From assembly GCA_910588295.1 (NCBI GenBank), contig CAJUQO010000032.1, forward strand, positions 1 to 34,190: a stretch of DNA of 34,190 nt, in the 5' to 3' direction. Within the stretch, counting starts at the first letter, position 1. Every line of letters starts with the position of its first letter. A program made the translations under genes and the position numbers. Below are positions 25,306-33,078 of the stretch, piece after piece. Under the pieces are notes generated by a model. The model ran no database searches and had not been told where the DNA came from. It was given only the letters and a program-made list of their open reading frames with translations. Source of the DNA: an uncultured Lachnospiraceae bacterium (GTDB lineage Bacteria; Bacillota; Clostridia; Lachnospirales; Lachnospiraceae).

Positions 25306-26403
25306 TTATATTTCCTTAGAAGCCATCTCCCGGGCCGCCTCAATGACATTGTGCATATCGAAATAGCGGTACATGCCCAGGCGGCCGCCGAAGATCACTT
25401 TTTTCTCCTTCCCGGCCAGCTCCTGATAGCGGGCGAACAGCCCGTTGTTCTTGTCGTCGTTCATCGGATAGTAGGGCTCGTCGCCATGCTGCCAAGTATG
25501 GGGATATTCCCGGGTGATTACCGTTTTGGGCTGTGTACCAAACTCAAAATGCTTATGCTCAATGATGCGGGTGTAGGGCACCTCATATTCCGTATAATTC
25601 ACCACCGCGTTGCCCTGATAATTCTCCATATCCAGAGTCTCCGTCTCAAACCGCAGAGAACGGTACTCCAGCTCGCCAAAACAATACTGATAATATTCAT
25701 CGATCATCCCGGTGAACACGATCCGCTCTGCCTGGCCATCCAGCTCTGCTTTGTGGGCAAAATAATCCACCCCGGTGCGGACTTCGATTCCCTCCAGCAT
25801 ACGGGCTGCCATAGCCGTATAACCGCCGATGGGAATTCCCTGATACTTATCGTTAAAATAATTATTATCATAGGTAAAACGAACCGGCAGACGGCGGATG
25901 ATGAAGGCCGGCAGTTCCGTGGCCCGGCGGCCCCACTGTTTCTCCGTATATCCCTTGACCAGCTTCTCGTAAATATCCCGGCCCACCAGGCGGATCGCCT
26001 GCTCCTCCAGATTCTTCGGCTCCGTGATGCCCGACTCCCGGATCTGCTCCTCAATCCGGGCTTTCGCCTCCGCCGGCGTAAACACATCCTTCCACAATCC
26101 ATGGAATGTATTCATATTAAAGGGCATGTTGTACAGCTCGTCCTTATACCGCGCCACCGGGCTGTTGGTATAGCGGTTAAACTCCGCAAACTGCTGCACA
26201 TATTCCCAGGTATCGCGGTTGCTGGTATGGAAGATATGGGCGCCGTAACGGTGCACCTGGATCCCTTGCACTTCCTCCGTGTAGACATTCCCCCCAATAT
26301 GATCCCTCTTATCAATAACCAGACAGGATTTACCCGCTTTCTTCGATTCATGGGCGAACACCGCGCCAAACAGGCCCGCCCCCACAATCAGATAATCATA
26401 CAT
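25306..26403 (-). CDS. glf: UDP-galactopyranose mutase
   Basis: FAD enzyme that interconverts UDP-galactopyranose and UDP-galactofuranose, supplying Galf for surface glycans. The 365-residue length is usual. Rossmann motif VGAGLFGAVFAHE at about 7-19 binds FAD; conserved GGNVYTEE, RYGAHIFHTSN and the NYTEYEVPYTRIIEHKHFE block are all present, as is the C-terminal GRLGMYRYFDMH with residues near the flavin. AAAGGAG precedes the ATG. No glycosyltransferases or capsule genes flank it, so it seems to stand alone; neighbours are a lipoprotein and a secreted repeat protein gene, each with its own terminator. Confidence 0.97.
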   Translation of the reverse strand: MYDYLIVGAGLFGAVFAHESKKAGKSCLVIDKRDHIGGNVYTEEVQGIQVHRYGAHIFHTSNRDTWEYVQQFAEFNRYTNSPVARYKDELYNMPFNMNTFHGLWKDVFTPAEAKARIEEQIRESGITEPKNLEEQAIRLVGRDIYEKLVKGYTEKQWGRRATELPAFIIRRLPVRFTYDNNYFNDKYQGIPIGGYTAMAARMLEGIEVRTGVDYFAHKAELDGQAERIVFTGMIDEYYQYCFGELEYRSLRFETETLDMENYQGNAVVNYTEYEVPYTRIIEHKHFEFGTQPKTVITREYPHTWQHGDEPYYPMNDDKNNGLFARYQELAGKEKKVIFGGRLGMYRYFDMHNVIEAAREMASKEI

Positions 26404-26434
26404 CTATTTGTCTCCTTTATATTACTGTGGACAA

Positions 26435-26470
26435 GCAAAAAAGCAGTCTGACAGGAATACAGAACTGCTT
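26435..26470 (-). terminator. Intrinsic terminator after the RCC1-repeat protein gene
   Basis: AAGCAGT (26441-26447) pairs with ACTGCTT (26464-26470); the minus-strand stem ends in CTTTTTTGC. It lies about 77 bp past the stop. Confidence 0.7.
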
Positions 26471-26546
26471 CCATGCTTATTACGGGAAACGGCTTATTAA
26501 GAATGGCAGAACCGCATCCCGTATTCTGCCGTCCTGCCTGCAGAGT

Positions 26547-28358
26547 CTACCCTTTTACAATTTTAACGGTAGAAGCCTGCCCCTTCTTTTTAAGCAGCTT
26601 CTGATATGCTTTCAGTTTCTTTGCGGGAACCTTAATAACCGCTTTCTTATGGATACCGCTCAGAGCCTTTTTGCCCACCGTCTTCAATACGGTCGATTTG
26701 ATCTGGATGGTTTTCAGGCTGCCGCATTTAGAAAAAGCTTCTTTTCCAATGGTCTTTACCTTGGCCGGGATCACCAGCTTTGCCAGCTTTTTACAGCCGC
26801 TAAAAGCATAGTCTCCTATTGTGGCCAGATTCTTATCCAAAGATACGGTTTTTAACGCGGTACACCCCTGGAAAACCTTTGATCCGATACTTGTAATATT
26901 TTTACCAAAGGTCACTTTTTTCAGCTTCGTATATTTATAAAAAGCCTTGCCGGAAATCTGCGTCACCTTAAAGGTATAGCCGTTCTTTTTCACGGTAGCG
27001 GGAACAGCAACAGAGGTTTTCTTCTTATCCCCCTGCACCAGTGTGACCGTCCCTTTTTTCGCGTCGGACTTTGTCACCTTATACTTCATATTCTGAACCG
27101 TGAAGGTGCTGTTCTTCCTGGGAAGGGTATTTCCCGTGCCGCCTATCTGCCCAGAGCCGGGATTAGAACCGTCGCCTATCGTCTGTCCCGGACCGGGATT
27201 CGGGTCCGCCGGTTTGGCAGTTTCGCCCACCGTAATTTTAGTCGGCTCCTTCACATTATGTCCATAGGCCAGATTCATCTCACCGTCCCCCAGCTGGCCG
27301 CGCCAGCCTCCTCCCCAGGTCCAGAGGCTTCCGTCTTTCTTGATCATCGCATTGTGGGTATTGCCCAGCTCCACAAGGACAGCCCCGTCCGCCATCTTTT
27401 TCGGCACATGGCTGCTAAAGCCGATATAAGTATTGTACCCGCACATCCAAAGGCTTCCGTCTGTTTTGACAATACCGGTGCCCCACTGGCCCAAGGAAAA
27501 CTGGGCAACGCCGTCCATAATCTTCTTCGGTTCCGTGACTACTCTCTCGCTTTTGTTATCTCCTAACTGTCCCCAGTCGTTTTCGCCCCACATCCAGAGG
27601 CTCCCGTCCGTCTTGAGCGCCCCGCTGTGTTTATGCCCTAAAGAGATCTGCTTAACGCCGTCCATGACTTTCTCCGGCCGATGTCCCTGGACGCCGGCCA
27701 GCACGCCTCCGTCGCTGCTCCCCCACATCCAGAGGCTTCCGTCCCTTTTCAGCGCCGCGCCATGGGAACACCCAAAATCCACCTGTACCACATCGTCCAA
27801 TAGCTTTATGGGCGTTGCATTCTCCCGGCCGCTCCCGGTGCCCAGTCCATTGTTTCCGTTATATCCCCACACCCAGAGGGTGCCGTCTTTTTTAATCGCA
27901 GCGCTTTTTCTTTCGCCTAACACAACCTGGGATACGCCGTCCATGACTTTTTTCGGTCTCAGACTTTCCGTGGTCGTTCCGTCGCCCAGCTGGCCGAAAC
28001 TGTTGCTTCCCCACATGTAGAGGGATCCGTCTTTCGTAACCGCGGCGCTGTGATTGTCTTGAGTGCCGCCTAGGGACACCTGGGACACGCCGTCCATGAG
28101 TTTGACCGGCGCGCTCTCACACAGATTATTACCCCTCTCTCCGTTTCCCAGCTCTCCGTATTTATTGCTTCCCCATATCCAGAGGCCACCTTCACTGTCG
28201 ATCGCCGCGCTGTGGGTACTGCCCAGAGCCACCTTTGCCACTTTTTTCTCGGCCGCCCATACGGTTTTCCCCGCAGACATCCCTGCCAGCAGCAACAAAA
28301 GCGCCGTCGCCCCTGCCCAAAAACTTTTTCTCATTTTTGTTTTCATTTCTGTTTTCAT
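26547..28358 (-). CDS. Secreted RCC1-repeat and BspA-type leucine-rich-repeat protein
   Basis: A 603-residue exported protein. Signal peptide at 1-35 (cleavage after KTVWA). Residues about 38-385 hold seven RCC1-type blades, each with the pattern G-S-L-W-M-W-G and often GQLGDG, probably forming a beta-propeller; one blade reads LWMCG. A Gly/Pro/Asn-rich linker (about 390-425) leads to a lysine-rich C-terminal half with BspA-like LRR_5 repeats such as ITSIGSKVFQGCTALKTVSL and LATIGDYAFSGCKKL. The end has no LPxTG sortase motif, so attachment is unclear. I chose ATG 28358, after GGGAAAGGG, over an upstream start lacking such a site. Probably a surface adhesion or glycan-binding protein (inference); both repeat types mediate protein-protein contacts. 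Confidence 0.9.
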   Translation of the reverse strand: MKTEMKTKMRKSFWAGATALLLLLAGMSAGKTVWAAEKKVAKVALGSTHSAAIDSEGGLWIWGSNKYGELGNGERGNNLCESAPVKLMDGVSQVSLGGTQDNHSAAVTKDGSLYMWGSNSFGQLGDGTTTESLRPKKVMDGVSQVVLGERKSAAIKKDGTLWVWGYNGNNGLGTGSGRENATPIKLLDDVVQVDFGCSHGAALKRDGSLWMWGSSDGGVLAGVQGHRPEKVMDGVKQISLGHKHSGALKTDGSLWMWGENDWGQLGDNKSERVVTEPKKIMDGVAQFSLGQWGTGIVKTDGSLWMCGYNTYIGFSSHVPKKMADGAVLVELGNTHNAMIKKDGSLWTWGGGWRGQLGDGEMNLAYGHNVKEPTKITVGETAKPADPNPGPGQTIGDGSNPGSGQIGGTGNTLPRKNSTFTVQNMKYKVTKSDAKKGTVTLVQGDKKKTSVAVPATVKKNGYTFKVTQISGKAFYKYTKLKKVTFGKNITSIGSKVFQGCTALKTVSLDKNLATIGDYAFSGCKKLAKLVIPAKVKTIGKEAFSKCGSLKTIQIKSTVLKTVGKKALSGIHKKAVIKVPAKKLKAYQKLLKKKGQASTVKIVKG

Positions 28359-28405
28359 TTTTTTCCCTTTCCCATTATTTGCTAACTGCCTGTACCCATA
28401 TTGAT

Positions 28406-28435
28406 ATAGTACCCTCATCATCATCTGTCTGTCAA
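28406..28435 (-). promoter_or_regulatory. Promoter of the RCC1-repeat protein gene
   Basis: Minus strand TTGACA (28435-28430), 18-base spacer, TACTAT (28411-28406), about 48 bp ahead of the chosen start. Confidence 0.65.
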
Positions 28436-28456
28436 GCACAACCGCAGGGCCGGAAA

Positions 28457-28625
28457 AATTCTTTGTGACAGTTCAGCCCAGGACTTTGCACTTGCTGCAA
28501 AGTCCGTAAGAACATGTAAATTGGGCCAGGAGGGAATCTGCCCCTCGCCAAAAGCGGCTGGGAATGGGCAGATTCCGTAACAGTGAAGCCGAAGTCTGAA
28601 CTGTTACAATTCTTTGTGACAGTTC
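28457..28625. repeat. Three-stem repeat element bounded by an 18-bp direct repeat
   Basis: Outer arms TGTGACAGTTCAG (28464-28476) and CTGAACTGTTACA (28596-28608) pair with a single G-U. Inside are two perfect hairpins: GGACTTTGCA with TGCAAAGTCC (28481-28505, 5-base loop) and GGAATCTGCCC with GGGCAGATTCC (28533-28576, 22-base loop). The sequence AATTCTTTGTGACAGTTC occurs at 28457-28474 and again at 28608-28625. No coding potential. A short relative lies at 24133-24160. Resembles a non-autonomous mobile or REP-like repeat (inference). Confidence 0.75.
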
Positions 28626-29081
28626 TTTTCGGTCAATTGTTTCTGCCACCCACCCCCGGCGCACGGCAATAAAAAAAGCCCTCTGAAACTGTCCAGAAAT
28701 GGCTCAAAATCTGGCTTTTGGCTCTAAAAATAGCGTCTGTCTTTTTCGGGGTTCTTTCTGAACTTTGCAGGATCGGGGGCGCTGTTTTTTATTGCTTTTT
28801 TGAATGGTTGAAAAGATGGAAAACCATTAAATAATATGCCATAATCCCAGTGTTGTCCACCCAATACCTGGCAACAGGGGGATGTGTTCAAATGGAAATG
28901 CTCCTATCCTTTTGCCTACTAGCATTATAGCATATGCAAAAATTTTTTTTCAATATAAAAGAAATTTATAAAAGCTGCTGTGTGGGCTTCTGAAAGACGG
29001 CGGGTCGGATAACGCCGCCCTGTGGATACAACGTGGCATGGCATGTTATACAGAGGGGTGCGGCTGCCTGGACAAATGGCG
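28626..29081. other. Long non-coding stretch with no recognisable gene
   Basis: About 450 bases between the repeat element and the tRNA terminators. No open frame of protein character on either strand. It holds a strong minus-strand promoter (28924-28953) and, at 28671-28682, a run that would end a minus-strand transcript as GGGCTTTTTTTATTG. It may be an insertion-sequence remnant or a small RNA gene. Confidence 0.4.
28924..28953 (-). promoter_or_regulatory. Strong orphan promoter with extended -10
   Basis: Minus strand TTGAAA (28953-28948), 18-base spacer ending in TGC, TATAAT (28929-28924), giving an extended TGnTATAAT. No gene follows it for about 500 bases on this strand. Confidence 0.65.
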
Positions 29082-29108
29082 AAAAAAGCCATCCTTCACG
29101 GGTGGCTT
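29082..29108 (-). terminator. Second intrinsic terminator downstream of tRNA-Ala
   Basis: AAGCCATCC (29086-29094) pairs with GGGTGGCTT (29100-29108) with one imperfect pair; the minus-strand stem ends in GGCTTTTTTC. Confidence 0.6.
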
Positions 29109-29124
29109 AATTATGCCTGAACGT

Positions 29125-29152
29125 AAAAAAAGCCCTTAAAACAAAGGCTTTT
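29125..29152 (-). terminator. Intrinsic terminator of the tRNA-Val/tRNA-Ala transcript
   Basis: AAAAGCC (29128-29134) pairs with GGCTTTT (29146-29152); the minus-strand transcript ends in GGGCTTTTTTT, 9 bases after tRNA-Ala. Confidence 0.75.
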
Positions 29153-29160
29153 CCTCAATA

Positions 29161-29233
29161 TGGAGCATATGGGATTCGAACCCACGGCCTCAACAATGCG
29201 AATGTTGCGCGCTCCCAACTGCGCTAATGCCCC
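29161..29233 (-). tRNA. tRNA-Ala (anticodon CGC)
   Basis: Starts GGGGCAT (29233) and ends ATGCTCC plus A; D-arm AGCGCAGTTGGGAGCGC, anticodon stem CAACA/TGTTG with loop TTCGCAT (anticodon CGC, reads GCG), T-arm GTGGGTTCGAATCCCAT. No CCA encoded. Second gene of a two-tRNA transcript. Confidence 0.93.
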
Positions 29234-29248
29234 TTTTATTGAAAAAAA

Positions 29249-29322
29249 TGGAAGCAATGGGGCTCGAACCCATGACCTCTCGCGTGTGAGGCGAACGCTC
29301 ATCCCAGCTGAGCTATGCTTCC
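29249..29322 (-). tRNA. tRNA-Val (anticodon CAC)
   Basis: Acceptor GGAAGCA/TGCTTCC, D-arm AGCTCAGCTGGGATGAGC, anticodon stem TTCGC/GCGAG with loop CTCACAC (anticodon CAC, reads GUG), T-arm ATGGGTTCGAGCCCCAT. No CCA encoded. First gene after the promoter at 29332-29359. Confidence 0.94.
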
Positions 29323-29331
29323 ATGAGCATT

Positions 29332-29359
29332 ATTATACTACAATTTTCGGGAAAATCAA
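29332..29359 (-). promoter_or_regulatory. Promoter of tRNA-Val/tRNA-Ala
   Basis: Minus strand TTGATT (29359-29354), 16-base spacer, TATAAT (29337-29332), ending 10 bases before tRNA-Val. Confidence 0.65.
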
Positions 29360-29387
29360 TAGAAAATTTCACGAAGAAAAAAGTCAG

Positions 29388-29416
29388 TTGACATTGTCTT
29401 CCGGGATTGATAAAGT
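29388..29416 (+). promoter_or_regulatory. Promoter of the PucR-type regulator
   Basis: TTGACA (29388-29393), 17-base spacer, TAAAGT (29411-29416), about 40 bp before the start codon and divergent from the tRNA promoter. Confidence 0.65.
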
Positions 29417-29455
29417 GGAGATATCTATTGTACGTTTTGCACAAAAGGAGGCCCT

Positions 29456-30889
29456 ATGTATTTAAGCATGTGGATTCTTGCCGACGCGCTGAAACACTAC
29501 GAGAAAGACCTGCATATCCAGTCCGGAAAGACCTGTATCCGCAATGCGTCTCTGCTGGCACAAAGGAGCCGGGTAAAACCCCACACCGTATACCTGATGC
29601 GTTCAGGGGATTACATCCCCACCATGCAGGAAGGCATCATCTGCACCAACCGGGACGATTATATCATCCTCCACACCGACAGCTTCGAGGATGCTTTTGA
29701 CCGGGTGCAGGAAATCATCGATGATTACATGGAATGGGACATGCACGTACTGGAGGAGATCGCCGCCGGGTGCAGCCTGCGGCATGTGCTCCACACAGCC
29801 CTTCCCTTTTTTAACTGCCCTATCCTGATCCTGGATTCCGGTCAACAGGTGGTGGAACTCCAGGGCTGTAAAAAAAGCACCTGGCCCGCGGACACGCCTC
29901 TGCCGTTACAGTCCGAGGGCAGCGCCGCGCCATTGAAGCATCTGCGGGAGTGGGCGGAAATCCTGAAACTCTCCTTTGCCCGGCAGGATCCTTTCCTATA
30001 TGAAAACAGCGAGACGGGCCATACCCTGCTGCTGCAGAACATCTTTCAAAAGGGCGTCCATAAGGGCTGGATGGTGTTACTGCCAGACAACGCTTGTCCC
30101 AGCCAGGGTTTCTTACAGCTGGCGGATGTGCTTCACAGACAGATCGAAGAATGGTGGGATAAAAATGTATCCGACAACGCCCAGGAAGAACAAAAAGCCG
30201 CCTTCCTGAACCTGCTGACCGGAGAAAAATCTATGGAGCCAAGGAAGCTGTGGAAGTATTTTAACCGCCTGGGCTGGTACCAGGAGGATACCAAATACGT
30301 CATCGAAGCGGACAGCAAACAGCCCCACACCTTTGTGACAGCCTATCTGGAACGGAACCTGCCCGGATGCCAGACGCTTTTTTACAGGGAAATGGTGGTG
30401 CTGGTGGTAAATACAAAACAGACCTCCCTGGATACGGTTCTGGCCACACTAAAAAACGTACTGGCGCCTTTCCAGGGCGGCTGCGGCGTCAGTTATCCCT
30501 TCAGAGACCTCTTTGATCTGCCGATCTATCTCGAACAAGCCGACATTGCGATGAATTACGGCATCCAGAAGGGAGAATCCGTCAGCCGGTGCGAAGACTA
30601 CATTGTTTCCTATGCCAGAAAAATTCTCCATGAGCAGATCAGAACCAACCTGGTACACCCGGACATCGTAAAGATCCGTGAATACGACAAAAACCATGGC
30701 ACGGAATACGACCGGACATTGTGCGCCTATCTTCTGGAGGAACGCAGCCACGCCCGAACCGCCAAAAGACTTGGCATCCACAAGAACACCCTGATCTACC
30801 GGACAAAAAAACTGGAGCAGGAGTTCGGCATCTCCCTTGATGATGAGGGGTTCCGCCTCCGCCTGCTCCTATCTTATATCCTGTTCTGA
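29456..30889 (+). CDS. PucR/CdaR-family transcriptional regulator
   Basis: A 477-residue cytoplasmic regulator. The C-terminal ~60 residues are the PucR-type helix-turn-helix (HTH_30): TLCAYLLEERSHARTAKRLG, IHKNTLIYRTKKLEQEFGI and the final RLRLLLSYIL. The middle (about 240-400) looks like the GGDEF-related domain often found in this family (EQADIAMNYGIQKGESV near 360-376). The N-terminal part (1-230) is only loosely conserved and may be the ligand-sensing region. AAGGAGG precedes the ATG. Such proteins usually control purine, sugar-acid or amino-acid catabolic genes, but nothing of that sort is next to it, so its target is unknown. The 3' end meets the histidine kinase gene tail to tail. Confidence 0.88.
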   Translation: MYLSMWILADALKHYEKDLHIQSGKTCIRNASLLAQRSRVKPHTVYLMRSGDYIPTMQEGIICTNRDDYIILHTDSFEDAFDRVQEIIDDYMEWDMHVLEEIAAGCSLRHVLHTALPFFNCPILILDSGQQVVELQGCKKSTWPADTPLPLQSEGSAAPLKHLREWAEILKLSFARQDPFLYENSETGHTLLLQNIFQKGVHKGWMVLLPDNACPSQGFLQLADVLHRQIEEWWDKNVSDNAQEEQKAAFLNLLTGEKSMEPRKLWKYFNRLGWYQEDTKYVIEADSKQPHTFVTAYLERNLPGCQTLFYREMVVLVVNTKQTSLDTVLATLKNVLAPFQGGCGVSYPFRDLFDLPIYLEQADIAMNYGIQKGESVSRCEDYIVSYARKILHEQIRTNLVHPDIVKIREYDKNHGTEYDRTLCAYLLEERSHARTAKRLGIHKNTLIYRTKKLEQEFGISLDDEGFRLRLLLSYILF

Positions 30890-30900
30890 CCCGGCTGCTG

Positions 30901-30926
30901 CCGTCCACCCCCCTAAGGATGGACGG
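30901..30926. terminator. Hairpin between convergent regulator and kinase genes
   Basis: CCGTCCA (30901-30907) pairs with TGGACGG (30920-30926), with an outer GCTGC/GCAGC pairing possible. The right arm lies in the last codons of the kinase gene. Likely bidirectional but without a strong T-run. Confidence 0.45.
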
Positions 30927-32253
30927 TTGGCAGCGTTACCGATACGCAGTAAATATTTTTCGTTTTCTCCACCCGGAAACTGCCGTCCATGGCTTCCATG
31001 ATCTTCTGACAGGTCTTTAAACCCACGCCGGTGCTCCCGCCCAAAGCTTCCTCGTGCAGAACCTTGTTTCGGATACTGAACGCAAATTCGTTCTCTCCTT
31101 CTTTCACCCCGACTATGACTTTCCCCGACTTATCCGCATATTTCCGGATATTGGAGAGCAGATTGTCCAGAACCCTCTGGAAAAACTCCACATCGGCCAT
31201 CACGCTGTTTTCCGATGTATAGCCGCTTAAATTTTCCTCCACTTCCCAGCCCTCGTTGACCAGATCGCTGACCTGACCGTCCAGGATTGCCGACAGGATC
31301 GTATCTATCTCCATACGCTCCATATGATAGGTTTCTTCCATCTTGCCTGTGACCAGGGAGTACTCAAAAAGCTTGTCGATCATTTCCTTCATCTGAAAAG
31401 CTTTCTGGCGGGATATCTCCAGAAATTCTTCCTTCTGCTCCTCGCTGTGGTAACGGCCCATTTTGAGGATCTCCAGATAGCCGATCAGTGATGTCATCGG
31501 CGTACGGATATCATGGGAGAGGGCCGTCACCAGCTCCTGATTGGCCTGGGCATTGCGCCGTTCCTCCTCCTCCCGCCGCAGAACGGCCTTGCGCATCTCA
31601 TTGATACCGTGGGCCAGCTGGTACAGCTCGTCTCTGCCGAGTTCCGTAACCTCATATTCCAGGTCGCCGCCCTCCAGCACCTTCAGTTCCTTGTCCATGA
31701 TCCGAATGTAATTGACCTTCCGGGCGATTAGCATCATGAACACCAACAAAAAAGAAATACCTGCCGCAAACAGACTGGCTGTATAAAAATAATTATAATA
31801 ATTATAAATCCTGTCATAGTAAAACAGCGCCCGCACTCTGGTGCCGTCCGCAAACCGAACCGAAAATTCCCCCGTGGCATACTCGCCGCTCACTTCAAAA
31901 GCCATCTCGTCCACCGTGGATATCTGCGCCTGGCTGCCCAGAAAAGAATAGTAGGAATACAGTCCCTGGGTTGTCTCATTGTATAGTGTCACTGAGGTCT
32001 TATTCTCTCTGCACCAGTGCAGGATATCCCCCGTATTCTCCAGAAGAAGCCCATGATCATCCACATAATCCTGAAACAGCAGAGACATCTTTTCATTTTT
32101 GCCATACATGTATTCCTCGGAAGCGACCAGCCCGTCCAGATAATAATTCCCGCCCTCTTTAATCAGAATATGGCAGCCATAGGCTACGACCAGGGACACC
32201 AGAGCCGCAAACAGCAATTCCACACGCAGACGGGAAAATCCTATTTTTCTCAT
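30913..32253 (-). CDS. Sensor histidine kinase (VanS/EnvZ-like layout)
   Basis: A 446-residue membrane kinase. TM1 at about 12-32, an external sensor region of about 125 residues (rich in Tyr, e.g. YDRIYNYYNYFY just before the membrane), TM2 at about 158-178, HAMP linker, HisKA with H247 in LVTALSHDIRTPMTSLIGYL, N box around LDNLLSNIRKYADKSG and G box GSTGVGLKTCQKIME. Start ATG 32253 overlaps the response regulator stop region by 1-3 bases apart, so translation is coupled; the longer in-frame start at 32313 lies inside the regulator gene. Signal unknown. Operon order regulator then kinase; the upstream amidase gene may or may not be a target. Confidence 0.94.
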   Translation of the reverse strand: MRKIGFSRLRVELLFAALVSLVVAYGCHILIKEGGNYYLDGLVASEEYMYGKNEKMSLLFQDYVDDHGLLLENTGDILHWCRENKTSVTLYNETTQGLYSYYSFLGSQAQISTVDEMAFEVSGEYATGEFSVRFADGTRVRALFYYDRIYNYYNYFYTASLFAAGISFLLVFMMLIARKVNYIRIMDKELKVLEGGDLEYEVTELGRDELYQLAHGINEMRKAVLRREEEERRNAQANQELVTALSHDIRTPMTSLIGYLEILKMGRYHSEEQKEEFLEISRQKAFQMKEMIDKLFEYSLVTGKMEETYHMERMEIDTILSAILDGQVSDLVNEGWEVEENLSGYTSENSVMADVEFFQRVLDNLLSNIRKYADKSGKVIVGVKEGENEFAFSIRNKVLHEEALGGSTGVGLKTCQKIMEAMDGSFRVEKTKNIYCVSVTLPTVHP

Positions 32254-32254
32254 A

Positions 32255-32956
32255 CTATTCAATGCGGTAACCCCTTCCCCATACGGTCTTAATATACTCG
32301 GGTTTTTGCACATCTTCTTCTATTTTCTTACGGATATTCCGAATATGTACGGTCACGGTATTATTGGAAGATACATAGTAGGGCTCATTCCAAACGCTCT
32401 CATAAATATTCTGGACGCTGAACACTTTTTTCCGGTTGCAGGCCAATAGGCTTAAGATCTGATACTCCGTATCGGTAAAAGGGATCTCCTCCCCCTTGAC
32501 ACAGACCCTGTTTTTTTCCCTGTCAAGCTCCAGATCCTTGATTCGAATAATGTATTCCTCTGATTCGCGGCCTTTGCTGGAATTATAATTGTGGTAACGG
32601 CGGATCAGGGCCTTTACCCGGGACAGCAGTTCCGCATAGGAAAAAGGTTTCACCAGATAATCGTCCGCCCCCGAGGAAAAACCGATGATCTTGTCAGCAT
32701 CCGTAGATTTCGCCGTCAAAAAAAGGATCGGCACCAGAGAAGTCTTACGAATCTCCGTACAGGCCGTAAGGCCCGAACATCCCGGCATCATGATATCCAG
32801 TACGACCAGATCAACGGAATCATCTACCAGCTCAATAGCCTCCTGCCCGTTCCTTGCCGTTATCACTTCATAATACTCACCCTCCAGCATGATCCGGATG
32901 ACCTCCAGTATGGACTCGTCATCATCCGCCACAAGGATCTTTCGTTTCTCTTCCAT
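32255..32956 (-). CDS. OmpR-family response regulator (VanR-like)
   Basis: A 233-residue regulator. Receiver domain with acidic residues D11-D13, phospho-acceptor D54 (VVLDIMMPG), and K103 (LVKPFSYAELL); C-terminal winged helix with FTDTEYQILSLL, NTVTVHIRNIRKKIEE and the WGRGYRIE ending. Start at ATG 32956 follows GGAGGGATGG; an in-frame start at 33025 lacks support. It forms an operon with the kinase gene whose ATG lies directly after its stop. The amidase gene 120 bp upstream on the same strand could belong to the same transcript or be a target, as cell-wall enzymes often are for VanR/PhoP-like regulators (inference). Confidence 0.95.
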   Translation of the reverse strand: MEEKRKILVADDDESILEVIRIMLEGEYYEVITARNGQEAIELVDDSVDLVVLDIMMPGCSGLTACTEIRKTSLVPILFLTAKSTDADKIIGFSSGADDYLVKPFSYAELLSRVKALIRRYHNYNSSKGRESEEYIIRIKDLELDREKNRVCVKGEEIPFTDTEYQILSLLACNRKKVFSVQNIYESVWNEPYYVSSNNTVTVHIRNIRKKIEEDVQKPEYIKTVWGRGYRIE

Positions 32957-33078
32957 GCTCCATCCCTCCGTCCCGGCAGCAGTCCGGACAAACTGTCCTG
33001 CCGCCCGCGTCTTCTTACTGTCCATAGTAGCATACAGGTACGAAAGAAACTATGGCTATAGGGAATTTTAATAATTTT

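Noticed and set aside
26547..28358. Spaced similar 20-base cores suggesting an array
   Set aside because: They encode the LWMWG core of successive RCC1 blades within one open frame; not CRISPR.
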